DNA of 64,000 nt from Ceratothoa steindachneri (Eukaryota; Arthropoda; Malacostraca; Isopoda; Cymothoidae): positions 138,594,685 to 138,658,684 of the forward strand of contig OZ018321.1 of NCBI GenBank assembly GCA_963969495.1, written 5' to 3'. Shown piece after piece: positions 23,765 through 34,755 of this stretch. A program made the position numbers and the translations under genes. The notes beneath the pieces are model-generated. The model was not told the origin of the DNA. It ran no database searches and saw only the letters and a list, made by a program, of their open reading frames with translations. The number at the start of each line of letters is the position of its first letter. Position 1 is the stretch's first letter.

Positions 23765-26379
23765 AAAAACTTGCTTTGACCTAAAGTGTCACTCGAAAAC
23801 CAGGGTAGTAGAGATCATCCTGTTCCCAGGCATGTTTATGGTAAGTCAGAGGAAATTGTGGCCGAGGCTAGTCAGCAGGAACGTTCACCAGGATATATCT
23901 GGCATGTTCTCTCTTTAATTTAAATTCTCGAAAATGAAGTTACAATGGGTGACGCAGCGTTTACTTATTAGTGCCTTGTGAATGAGTTTGTGATATAATC
24001 GCGTAGACGGAAGTGGATTTCAAGAGTTGCAAATCGCAGTGTGCAGAGATGCGTAAAAGCGTGCACCTTAAGAAAGTTTTAGGAACCAAGAACATGGGAA
24101 ACCTTATTCAAAAATCGAAAGATCAATTTCTATATATGAGTGATCACCGCTCTATGGTGAGTAAAGACTGCCTGAATTACAGCATGACGAAGTATGTAGG
24201 CTGTAGCTCTCGAGATTGCGAAAGGAAAATCAATAAGAAAGTATGATTTAGCATGCATAATTAATTAACTTTCTTATAAAGAATGCACAAGCCACTAGCA
24301 ATATGGCTTAAAAACCAACACTTATGTGGCGTAAAGAAAAAAATGGAATCGAGCATACAACGCGAACAATGAAAAAGTTTTGCGCGGCTCAGAATACCAC
24401 TAGAGAGAATGTGGTCATTTGCCACTCAACAGTAGTTTCAAAGGCTGCATAATGCGAACCCAACGATGAAAATATCTGTCCAAGAAATTAATCATAGCTC
24501 AAAAGCGACGAAATATGTGAGCGGAAAACCCGATAAAAGTCACACATCGCTGATACTTTATTTTCAAGAGTACAAATCACGCCAGGAAGAACATAATGGC
24601 TGAGAAAAAACAGTTAAGTGGCATCCAAAATGTACTTTTAATTTTTTTAGTTAAATATCGTACTTTCCAAAATATGAGAAAATCTGATGACGGTGTAACA
24701 GATATTGTTTATTTGATGGCGGTGCTACTAGAAGCTGGTCAATATAAAAAAACGCATTATTTGCCGTTCAAAACTTAATCCATGAACCGATAAAAAATCT
24801 CGCTACTGTTGAGAATTCCATAAGCCTTTTGAAGCATCTTCAATGAACTAAACGTGGTGATTGCCGATTAATTAACATCATCTGGATGAACGTGTTAACC
24901 TGATCGAAAACAGAAACCATATCAAAATGAAAATAGAATAAGAACTAAGAATATCCCTAACGGTCAGAACCATGTAATCACTACGTAAACCAAAGTTACC
25001 AGCTGAATTTTTACATTAAATACAACAGAGAAGGAATGCAAGCTTCAGAAATATACTCGAATTTTTTATGCATGGTGAGAGTTCATTTGTAAATCATGCT
25101 ATGGTTAATTATCGTGTCCTTGGAAGGAAGCCTAATAATGGTAGTAAACTCTGGCAAAATGATTTAATTGGAGGTAGACTGACTCAAAAAATGATAACTT
25201 TGAATAGTTGAAGAAAGATTGTACATATACTCGTACATAAAAAGATGATGTGCGATTAGCGAGATTAAGGGGGTTAGAATCTATTAAGACACTATAAGCA
25301 AAGAAACGCGACACCTAAAATAAACTCATCAATATCTTCAGATTTATCAGAAGGAACTAGAGTATTCATAATACATTACTCTCTTATTATCTTTTGTTCA
25401 AATATATAAGAAAATATTAGGACAAATCATTTGGAGCCTTAGGATACTTAGCGAATGCATATATCCGTTTATGATATAACCAATTTATCATGTTATGATA
25501 ATATATTGTTTAGTTTCAAACAGATAAACAAAAAAGCATATACTGAAAAAAGGCACCAGCATCATCTGTCTAGTTTTTATAATCGTAGCAACAACCATGA
25601 AGATACGCCTACCATTAGTTTTTGATCTCGTAGAAGAGCGAGTCACAAAATGAGGACCGGAGAACTGCAAACTCTGTCCGTAGAAGAAATACAGAGGACG
25701 CTACGATCAAAACGAGGTTATTAGAAATAAAAAAATTAGAAAATTGGTCTAAAATACACCAATGCAGACCAAACGAAACGACCTGCTAAGGAGAGAAAAG
25801 TTGCCAGAGGTGATTTGCCCAAGTTTGACTTTCCATTCTATGTAGTCTAAATTTTATGGAAAACGATTTCACGTGTGTTCGCACATCTTCATCTTATCGT
25901 AAAAGTTTCGCGGTAGCAAAATACATCTAAAGAGGCTACGCGAAGTGAAGAGGAGTAAGATCGAAGGGAATAAACATTGCTACTGTTATTTAGTGCATTG
26001 AGTGCTGTTTGAAGAGTGAAATTCCTGCTTCAAACTCGTAACTATGGCAAATTTGTCATTCTTGCTTCTGCACTAAAGTTTCAGTCTAAGTTTTTCTTCA
26101 TCTTGAAGAAGTGCACGTCGTAGGTGGACTAAAACTCTATAAGAGAAAGCTGAGCTTTTCCGAAAAGTCGGGAGTGATGTTTTCCGAATCTCCGACGAAG
26201 AGTAAGAAAACTTCGACCTTGACTTTGAGGACAGAGTTCTGAAGCAAATGGAGAGCCACTTCAGAAGATTTTCACGCATAGAACCGTAAACCTTACTAGA
26301 TTGCACGAGTGCGCGCTGCAAGGCAAAGTGATTACCGCGGAATAATTGAGCACTGTGATCTACGGATTCGAGCAAAAAG
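23765..26379. other. Intergenic region, nothing recognised
   Basis: Frames of 60-77 codons near 24013 and 24596 show no family motifs. Probably old repeat debris. Confidence 0.35.
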
Positions 26380-27060
26380 TTCTAGGCCTAAGCCCAATAA
26401 AATTAATGGCCCTCCAACGGAAAAAAGACCAGGCTGTTGAATCTTTTCAATGCGGCACTAGCGGCAGGATTCTTACCAGAGGGCCTGAATACATCAAAAA
26501 TTATCTTTTTTATCCAAAAAAGGGAAGCTCAAAGATCAAATGAGGAACTACAGGCTGATCTCGCTTCGTGAGACAATTGAGAAAATATTCGAAAATATTC
26601 TCAATAGCAGACTGGTCTACTATCTATCAACTCACTTTCTTCAGAACTCTGAACAACATGGCTTTAGCAAGAAGCGGAGCACGATGATAGTGATCGGACT
26701 AACATAAAAACAAGTAGTCAATGGGTTTGCCTCTTTCTGAATTGTGGATGTGGTCTGTTGGGAGGTAAAGAAAGCCTTCGATAAGATGTGGATTTAAAGA
26801 CTAAAGTACAAGGTCTCTAGATTCGGGCTATCTGCCTATTTTGATAAGATCTTTCCCAGCTCTTTCACCAACAGGAGAGTGGTTTTAACATTCTAGATTA
26901 ACATTGGGACTCCGTTTGATCAACTGACTGGATTCTCCCAAGGAGTGTGCCTTAGCTACACTTTATTTGCCGTCTACACCAGTACCATTCCCAAAGCTGC
27001 CGCTCCCTGAGACCTCCTGTTGCTAACATACGAGGTTATCCCCCAAAGAGGAATCATCCA
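26380..27060 (+). pseudogene. LINE reverse-transcriptase relic (Jockey/I-like)
   Basis: Plus-strand frames follow the RT order: LFNAALAAGFLPEGLNTSKI at about 26440-26500, RNYRLISLRETIEKIFENIL at 26542-26600, QHGFSKKRST at about 26655, and VKKAFDKM (motif A, usual second Asp region altered) at about 26765. GFSQGVCLSYTLFAVYTS (motif B) follows at about 26935. The catalytic xADD box is not readable. Several stops show it is dead. It is distinct in wording from the CR1-like element at the window start. Confidence 0.75.
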
Positions 27061-27831
27061 CACTTCTCACTTTCTAATTACTACTATTTCATATCTTCGC
27101 AACATAATGCGACGCTCTCTGCGCCCATGCTTACATGGAAGTACGGTATAGTGAATCTCGGAAGGAAGCCCTGAACTGGAGCACGAAAAAGGGAGTCCCT
27201 TTAGGAAACGTGCTGGAAATCTTAAATAAGCGTCTAGTAAATTATGCCTATTAAGGTAGGGAGGTCACCCAACAAATAGGTACACACCCAGAATAGGGAT
27301 TAGATTCTCTTAGATATGTCCTGGTCAAACGGATTGACACACATTGGTAATGTAGCAATTTGCCACAAAGAAGAAAGATGTTGCAAAACTGGTTTCGAAA
27401 GAAGGATTCAACACGCAAAGGTATTTGATTGACCACAAAATTACCCAAACAATAAATCGTGGAATGCTCCTCTCCCTCGCACTTCCCCTTCGTTATTTGG
27501 GAAGGCCAACTAGAGGCAATTTTGAAACTCTAACACGTATCAATTTTTTCACATTTCGTTTTTTCTCTGCTCCCCTCCCTTCTTAAACCTCTCTCGTTTT
27601 ACCCTGTTGTATACCGGCCAAAATAGATTCGATAATAGCCGGAGAGGGAGAACTTGGGAGGATGTCGGCCTGGGATGGACCCTTCCTGCCTCTCCAAGCC
27701 AGGATGGGATGGTAAGGGAGTGAGGGGAAACCTAAGAGGCCGTGCTATGCCTTCCACTATCAAAAATAATGTTGGAAACAAGGAAGTTATAGACCATTTC
27801 CATTAGTCACAACATAGATACCAACACCATA
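27061..27831. other. Spacer before the LTR retrotransposon
   Basis: Possibly more LINE debris; nothing firm. Its last five bases form the LTR element's target duplication. Confidence 0.35.
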
Positions 27832-27836
27832 CACCA

Positions 27837-29139
27837 TGTGATAGAACGAGTTCAGAGCTGCATTCATTTCAACTTCTATCACATTTTACTTAAAACCATG
27901 AGGCTACCCACGTGCATCTTCGATTCGAGGCTTGGAGTCTTATCAACAGCTACCGGACGCCAATGTTTAAACAAGGAGGTTATCGTCCCCCCCGTTCGCC
28001 CCCATACGCCGACCTCGCCAGATCGAGTTAGGCTTATGGACAGATAAGGCATTTTTCTCCGGCCCAGCTGTGCGTTCCCTCGAAGCTTCCACCCCATTCT
28101 CCCCCACGCCAAGGAGATGTCCTGGCTATTTATATGGAAACTTTACCACTAAGATCAGATTGGAGATCCAGATTTTCGTCGCGAAACATCACCACGACCC
28201 TCTCTCCCTTTGTGCGCCAAGGGACCTCGACCTCGAGATTCACCATCACTTGTCCAGAAGGAGGACAATATTCCTTGAGTGCCAAAGGTTCGAGCCTTTA
28301 GTGACGCCAAGTCCCCAAGGCATCCCCCCTGTTGTTCAAGGAGAACAACATTAGAACAGCCATTGTTCGTTTTGAGCCCTTCGCCAAGAAACGGTTCTCA
28401 CCCCCCCCCCCTGTTGTTCAAGGAGAACAACATTAGAACAGCCATTGTTCGTTTTGAGCCCTTCGCCAAGAAACGGTTCTCACCCCCCCTGTTGTTCAAA
28501 GGAGAACAACATTAGAACAGCCATTGTTCTTGAGCCCGTAGACAAGAGACGGTTCTCATCCCCCCCTTTGTTCAGAAGAGAACAACCTAAAACAGCCATT
28601 GTTCGTCAAGCCGTTCGTCGAGTAACGGTTCTCCTTTCCAAGACGCCACGTCAGGATCCTTTTATCCCCCCCCCTTCGGCTGGAACTCGCCAGCGGACCG
28701 AATATTCCTTCAAGTACCTTCCACTGCACCCTAATGAAGTTACGTAAGCCAAGCGTCACCTTTTGAGTACTGATCCCTTATTTGTCAATTCTATCCTGTG
28801 CTTTAAATGGTTTATCGAACCATCCCATCTCTTTAACTCCATATTTGTTTTACCTTTTTTGATCCCTTAAATCCTTGGATTAGCCCGAGTCTCCACGACC
28901 CTTTCCATTCTGTTTGTCAATATTTTCCGTTTTTGTGTTTGCTGATAGTTATTATTAATAAAACTCTATTTTATTAATGATAGCAATATTATTTTCCTTG
29001 AGCTCAGTTCCACTTCTTAAGCATTTTGAAGATACATAATACCGGCCGCCAGACAGTAAAACGCACTCTAAAGATAATTAAGGAAGTTCCCTCAACGAAT
29101 AGTGTTATATATAGTATCGTCGGGAGTCATTCTACGACA
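27837..29139 (+). repeat. 5' LTR
   Basis: 1303 bp. A TATA-like tatttatatgg lies at about 28123-28133. Four hairpin-bearing tandem units follow at 28323-28635. AATAAA is at 28957-28962, then CTACGACA ends the LTR. Confidence 0.95.
28323..28635. repeat. Tandem hairpin units (about 80 bp) inside the 5' LTR
   Basis: Three close and one diverged unit, each with oligo-C, then tgttgttcaaggagaacaac (a short inverted repeat), cattagaacagccattgttc and ccaagaaacggttctc. They lie downstream of the TATA box, so they would be in the transcript leader. The same array is at about 32525-32840 in the 3' LTR. Confidence 0.9.
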
Positions 29140-29165
29140 TATATATATATATATACTATTTAATT

Positions 29166-29180
29166 TGGTATCAGGTGTGT
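29166..29180 (+). promoter_or_regulatory. Candidate primer-binding site
   Basis: tggtatcaggtgtgt lies about 27 bases after the 5' LTR and begins with TGG, complementary to a tRNA CCA end. The TA run between LTR and site is longer than usual. Confidence 0.3.
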
Positions 29181-29505
29181 GGGGTTTAACGCTATATCTT
29201 TGCAAACACTGGTCTCAGTCGAGTAAAGCATAGTGTTATTCGTTATAATAATAGAATATAGTAGTTCCCTTTTGTTTTAACAATTGCTATCCCTTTTTTT
29301 TTTAAACTTATGAAGCTGGAGTAGCTCAAGGAACGGTTAAAATAATTTGTTTGTGTTTTTTTGTGATTTTAGTCAGTGGTTATTTAGAGTAAGAAACCAA
29401 GTACGAATAGGTCAGTGCCCATATTTAGGTAGGCTAATTCTATAGAGGCATAATTCTTGTTGCAAGGAATTTTAGTTGGTTGACTAGTGCCCCCCAAGTG
29501 CAAAG

Positions 29506-31620
29506 ATGACTCCGTTCGAAATCTTTAAAGCGCAAGGAGAGTCCTGTGGACTTTCCGGAAAAGAACTAATTAAGTACATTCTAGAGGAGCAAAGAAAAAA
29601 GGAAGAAAGAGAAAGAGAGGAACGGATAAGACAACGGGAGCTTCACCATCAGATTGAATTAGCTCGGATTGAAGCAGAATTTCAAAGAAAAATGGAAGTA
29701 ATAGAAAGGGAAAGAGTAATCCGACGAGAAGAACGAGAAAAAAAAATCCAACGAGAAGAAAGAAGGACGGACTCGCGCTCCTTACCAGGGAAGCTGACAA
29801 AGTTTCCGAGCCCCGTAAAACCCCAAAACTTCTTTCCCCAAAACCAACAACGGGACTCCAAACCTCCCGTTAAGACTTCTCCTCCATCTCTCTTCCCGAA
29901 GCGACCAACCATATGCTTCACCTGTGGTGTAGAAAACCACATGAGCTGGAATTGCCCCCAAAATTCTAGGCTTAAAAGCGGACCAGCCCACCAAGTTCAC
30001 CAGATTAATGCAACCCAGGCTCCCCCGGTGGTGCAGACCCAAGCAGAAACTTCTCCCCATCCGTCAGGCAACCAGGTAAATTTTTTTTTTGATAAAAGTT
30101 CAGCGGGAACTTTGAAATATGAGGAGGGCAGCGTGGACAGCTGTCGAGTATCGACTCTCGTCAGGGACACAGGATGTACATGCTTCATCGTGTCCGACGA
30201 ACTCCTCCCAGTGGCCTCTAACCACGAAAAATTTGCGGTGGTACGTGACTACCTTGGGCGGGCGAACAGATTCCCCGTCGCTAGATGTTACCTGCAGTGT
30301 CAATATTATAATGGCTGGGCTGAAGTCATTGTAGCACCCATAAAATTCTGTTCCGTACTTATAGGACAGAGCCCCCAAGTAAGTTTCGACCCGGTGTTTC
30401 AGGCCGCCCTTCCTCAAGGCCGAGATAAGAAAGAAGCCCAGGAGCCCGTCCCCATCAGAACCCCGATACCGTCCGATTTCTCGGAGACCCCTAACCAGGA
30501 CTTTAGGACGGAAAAAGAGGAATGTGATTCACTAAAACCCTTAGGTGATAAGGCCCCAGACAAGGACACGGAGACTGTCCCTGGACCCCAAGAAAAAAAG
30601 AACCCCCAACGCGCCCATGGAGATACCTTCGTAGAACTGGACGAAGCATCGGCGCTTGAAGAGGATTGCCCCGCGGAGTCCCTTAAGGTAATCCAGACAG
30701 TGTGCATCCAACCTGATGCCGATTACCCTCCTCCTTCCCTACCAGGCAAGTCTTTGGAACCCTCTGACCTGGATAGTGACGCGCAGCTGACACCACGTCA
30801 GAAGAGTCAGCTCCAAGAACTAATTAAATGGAATCACCATTTATCCACCCTATTAGCTCTTTTCGAGCAACTGCGTGAAAATGGCCTCACCATTGGCCCC
30901 AGCAAATGCCAGTTTGCCCACGAAACCATCAAATATTTGGGTTTCAAAATAGGACAAAGCAAGTCAGGTCCCCACGAGAACAAGATTAAGGCAATCGCCG
31001 ACATGCCCCTCCCGATTACAAAGAAGCCATTAAGATCGATCCTAGGATCAGCTTCTCCCTATCAGCGATTTGTTCCAAATTTCGCTGCAAATTCGGCCCC
31101 CCTATGCCCCCTTCAGGAAAAGAATTTCTCCGATCGTTTACGTTGGAATGATGTCGCTGTTTCCCATTTTATTCAGCTCAAAAGTAAGTTCATTTCTGCC
31201 CCCATTTTTAAGTTGCCCAACCCGGAAAAATCTTTTGGGGTTAAGACCGACGTGATCAACGAGGGCATTGGAAGTGTACTCCTTCAATACGTGGATGACA
31301 GAACGAGTCATCCAGTTGCATATGCTAGTCGTCAATTATTACCACGCGGAAAGAGATATGCCACTAGAGAAAAGATAGCTCTATCAATTATCTGGGTCAT
31401 AGACAAATTCAAGATGTACTTGATAGGTAAAGAATTTCAAATAGGAACCGACCACCGTCCGTTAGCCTATATTAGGAATGTGCGACACTCAAACGGCCGC
31501 ATCATGCGCTGGAGTTTACTCTTGCAAGAGTATCAATTTAAAATAAATTATATCAAAGGTTCCGATAACCAGGTCGCTGACGCACTCAGTAGGAATGCGT
31601 TACCGAATAGCGTAGAATAA
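29506..31620 (+). CDS. Gag-Pol fusion frame with missing capsid, RT core and integrase
   Basis: 704 codons, uninterrupted; the first ATG after a long leader. Residues 20-95 are a highly charged Arg/Glu coiled coil. Residues 137-150 form the zinc knuckle CFTCGVENHMSWNC. A protease-like VRDTGCTCFIV is at about 219-229. After a Pro/Glu-rich linker the frame passes at about residue 440 from the start of the RT region (QLQELIKW) directly into its end (HHLSTLLALFEQL, LGFKIG). It continues through RNase H (KTDVINEGIGSVLLQ, TDHRPLAYI) to ADALSRN. No YxDD box, capsid domain or integrase is present. All losses are in frame. It may supply RNA-binding Gag-like function, but replication must depend on a relative. 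Confidence 0.85.
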   Translation: MTPFEIFKAQGESCGLSGKELIKYILEEQRKKEEREREERIRQRELHHQIELARIEAEFQRKMEVIERERVIRREEREKKIQREERRTDSRSLPGKLTKFPSPVKPQNFFPQNQQRDSKPPVKTSPPSLFPKRPTICFTCGVENHMSWNCPQNSRLKSGPAHQVHQINATQAPPVVQTQAETSPHPSGNQVNFFFDKSSAGTLKYEEGSVDSCRVSTLVRDTGCTCFIVSDELLPVASNHEKFAVVRDYLGRANRFPVARCYLQCQYYNGWAEVIVAPIKFCSVLIGQSPQVSFDPVFQAALPQGRDKKEAQEPVPIRTPIPSDFSETPNQDFRTEKEECDSLKPLGDKAPDKDTETVPGPQEKKNPQRAHGDTFVELDEASALEEDCPAESLKVIQTVCIQPDADYPPPSLPGKSLEPSDLDSDAQLTPRQKSQLQELIKWNHHLSTLLALFEQLRENGLTIGPSKCQFAHETIKYLGFKIGQSKSGPHENKIKAIADMPLPITKKPLRSILGSASPYQRFVPNFAANSAPLCPLQEKNFSDRLRWNDVAVSHFIQLKSKFISAPIFKLPNPEKSFGVKTDVINEGIGSVLLQYVDDRTSHPVAYASRQLLPRGKRYATREKIALSIIWVIDKFKMYLIGKEFQIGTDHRPLAYIRNVRHSNGRIMRWSLLLQEYQFKINYIKGSDNQVADALSRNALPNSVE

Positions 31621-32026
31621 TTGTATTCATAGGATTAGTATCTCCATGTAGGTATATACCGTCTTGTACGACTTAATTTAAGATTCTTTTGTAATATAGT
31701 TAATTAATGTATATGTCTGAATTTTGTAACGCTCAATGTCTAATTTTTTGTATGTATATATATTTGTTCTTGTTAATTTACGTATAAATTATTTTGTCCC
31801 GTATGTACTAAGTTTATATCGTTTCATTGTTCCATGCCTTTTTTTTTTTATTAAGTTGTATTAAAGGTTATTTTCCCCTGTAATCTAAAGATCAAAATAA
31901 TCATGTATTGAGGTAATAATAGTTAGGTGCAGGAAGATACGGTTGGTACAAGAAAACGAGTTCCCTACAACGGAGCTCTATCGTTGTCCCTTCTCTTTTT
32001 TTTTTTCTCGAAGTGACAACTTCCCC

Positions 32027-32039
32027 TGGAATGGAGGGG
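32027..32039 (+). promoter_or_regulatory. Polypurine tract
   Basis: ctggaatggaggg(g) lies immediately before the 3' LTR, where plus-strand DNA synthesis is primed. Confidence 0.65.
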
Positions 32040-33343
32040 TGTGATAGAACGAGTTCAGAGCTGCATTCATTTCAACTTCTATCACATTTTACTTAAAACC
32101 ATGAGGCTACCCACGTGCATCTTCGATTCGAGGCTTGGAGTCTTATCAACAGCTACCGGACGCCAATGTTTAAACAAGGAGGTTATCGTCCCCCCCGTTC
32201 GCCCCCATACGCCGACCTCGCCAGATCGAGTTAGGCTTATGGACAGATAAGGCATTTTTCTCCGGCCCAGCTGTGCGTTCCCTCGAAGCTTCCACCCCAT
32301 TCTCCCCCACGCCAAGGAGATGTCCTGGCTATTTATATGGAAACTTTACCACTAAGATCAGATTGGAGATCCAGATTTTCGTCGCGAAACATCACCACGA
32401 CCCTCTCTCCCTTTGTGCGCCAAGGGACCTCGACCTCGAGATTCACCATCACTTGTCCAGAAGGAGGACAATATTCCTTGAGTGCCAAAGGTTCGAGCCT
32501 TTAGTGACGCCAAGTCCCCAAGGCATTCCCCCCTGTTGTTCAAGGAGAACAACATTAGAACAGCCATTGTTCGTTTTGAGCCCTTCGCCAAGAAACGGTT
32601 CTCATCCCCCCCCCTGTTGTTCAAGGAGAACAACATTAGAACAGCCATTGTTCGTTTTGAGCCCTTCGCCAAGAAACGGTTCTCACCCCCCCTGTTGTTT
32701 AAAGGAGAACAACATTAGAACAGCCATTGTTCTTGAGCCCGTAGACAAGAGACGGTTCTCATCCCCCCCTTTGTTCAGAAGAGAACAACCTAGAACAGCC
32801 ATTGTTCGTCAAGCCGTTCGTCGAGTAACGGTTCTCCTTTCCAAGACGCCACGTCAGGATCCTTTTATCCCCCCCCCCTTCGGCTGGAACTCGCCAGCGG
32901 ACCGAATATTCCTTCAAGTACCTTCCACTGCACCCTAATGAAGTTACGTAAGCCAAGCGTCACCTTTTGAGTACTGATCCCTTATTTGTCAATTCTATCC
33001 TGTGCTTTAAATGGTTTATCGAACCATCCCATCTCTTTAACTCCATATTTGTTTTACCTTTTTTGATCCCTTAAATCCTTGGATTAGCCCGAGTCTCCAC
33101 GACCCTTTCCATTTTGTTTGTCAATATTTTCCGTTTTTGTGTTTGCTGATAGTTATTATTAATAAAACTCTATTTTATTAATGATAGCAATATTATTATC
33201 CTTGAGCTCAGTTCCACTTCTTAAGCATTTTGAAGATACATAATACCGGCCGCCAGACAGTAAAACGCACTCTAAAGATAATTAAGGAAGTTCCCTCAAC
33301 GAATAGTGTTATATATAGTATCGTCGGGAGTCATTCTACGACA
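32040..33343 (+). repeat. 3' LTR
   Basis: 1304 bp, nearly identical to the 5' LTR. Differences seen include single changes near 32698, 32793, 33113 and 33198 and different lengths of C runs. Confidence 0.95.
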
Positions 33344-33609
33344 CACCATAACTCGTCATCATGGGTGATTTTTGTCTTGGTTCTTCACAATAAGAACCGT
33401 AGCAGTCTAACTACGAGTAAGTCTTTCTACAGGATTGTAATTTAGCTCTTCACCCTGCTTCCATGAACCACCTTCTCCCCCCCCTATTCTTCCCTCCATC
33501 CAAGTCGCGGCTAGAACTAAACTGAAACGCCAGCCACACACAAACGCAGGCCGTAACCTATCGCCTGAAGGTGAAGCAGGCGGTATTCTCGGAATCTTCA
33601 ACAGCCGGA

Positions 33610-34330
33610 TACTTTGAGATTGTTAGTTGCATTTGCATACAAGGAGGTGAAAAAGAAAGTGAAACGAGTGATTAAGCAGAGTAGGAAAGCAGCACATGAA
33701 GCATTTGGACAGAAGATCAATGAGGATATCGATAACAACACGAAGGTATTTTTGGAAGCAGGTGAGAAGAGTAAGGAAGCAGGAAAAGAAGAGTTGTCTG
33801 AATATCAAGGACAAGAAAGGTAGGGTACATGCGTACGATGGAAAGGTCAAATGTAGATGGCCTACATACCTTGAAGAATTGTATAATGTAGGTATGGAAG
33901 ATAATGCAAATATATATATGATTGGCTTCGAGGGCGTAAATCGGGTGCTGCATAGGGATATGGAAGGATCAAATATGCGACAAGTTGTTAGTGTTATGAA
34001 AAGTCAACTAAAATGGAAAGGCAGCTAGGATTGATAAGGGATGGACAAGTGGTGTTTACAGCCCGAAAGAGGGTCAAGTATTTGCAGTGAGACAGCTAGC
34101 TATAAAAATGGATAACAGAATTAAAGTGTATGTTGGTTCATGAATCTGGAGAAAGTTTATGATCGTATAGATTTATAAGCATTATGACAAGGGCTAAGAA
34201 TGAATGGATTTGTTGTTACACTTTTGGATGGTGTGGAGATATTTATGCTGGAATTAAAACGTGCTTTAATAAGAAAAATACCCGGAGTTAGTGGTTTGAC
34301 ATACGTCGGGGTGTAAGTAGTAGCGTTTAT
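33610..34330 (+). pseudogene. LINE RT N-terminal relic
   Basis: Reads VKKKVKRVIKQSRKAAHEAF at about 33648-33705, then in the next frame KDKKGRVHAYDGKVKCRWP and YLEELYNV at about 33808-33895. This matches the linker just before the RT fingers (VKxAIRxAKxxAYxxF ... GRxLxDxxxVxxRWxxYFxxLLN). Weak RT pieces continue to WFDIRRGV at about 34285-34312. Many stops. It may be the left half of the element whose right half is at 39757-40115. Confidence 0.65.
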
Positions 34331-34755
34331 GGTATATGACGTTCTGGGCGAACAATCCATTTACCTCTCCCCCTTGTACTGTGCTTTCCTTTCCCCAAAT
34401 ACACAACTATAATTTTTATTATTGCTAATAGTCAGACATCTGGAACAGCAAAAGCCAATAAATTACACAGGGGAACAATTTTAATCACATTTTCTGGTGA
34501 CTTAGATTTATCTGCCAATTCTAATTCGTTGTTTCATGCTGATTTCAAATATATAATCTATCTTTACCTACATGCTATAGTTATTCTGTAATTTCTATTT
34601 TCTCGTTTTCACAAAAACTGCCCTCCGGACGAACAGAGAGGGTGCTTGTAGAAAGAAAATACTTATTCACAGTACATAGTAGTAAGATAGTAATAAGTGT
34701 TATTGTGCAAAATATTGACATTATTGTTTCTTTTGTCAGGTCTCCTGTTAGAGTG
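34331..34755. other. Spacer upstream of the family A pseudogene
   Basis: AT-rich, nothing recognised. Confidence 0.4.

Larger units (their letters stand above)
27832..33348 (+). mobile_element. Gypsy-type LTR retrotransposon, young, non-autonomous deletion form
   Basis: The element is 27837-33343. Both LTRs start TGTGATAGAACG and end CTACGACA, and the 5-bp target duplication cacca flanks it exactly (27832-27836, 33344-33348). Reading both LTRs side by side I see only about half a dozen substitutions plus length changes in C runs over 1.3 kb, so insertion is recent. Between the LTRs are a possible primer-binding site, one 704-codon frame and a polypurine tract. The coding region lacks the capsid core, the RT catalytic segment and integrase, so the element cannot move by itself. 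Confidence 0.95.

Noticed and set aside
27838..28747. Frames in the LTRs (also at 32041-32938, up to 221 codons)
   Set aside because: They lie in LTR sequence, are duplicated exactly in both LTRs, and depend on C-run length.
29140..29156. TA run as target-site feature of the LTR element
   Set aside because: It lies inside the 5' LTR border; the real target duplication is cacca outside both LTRs.
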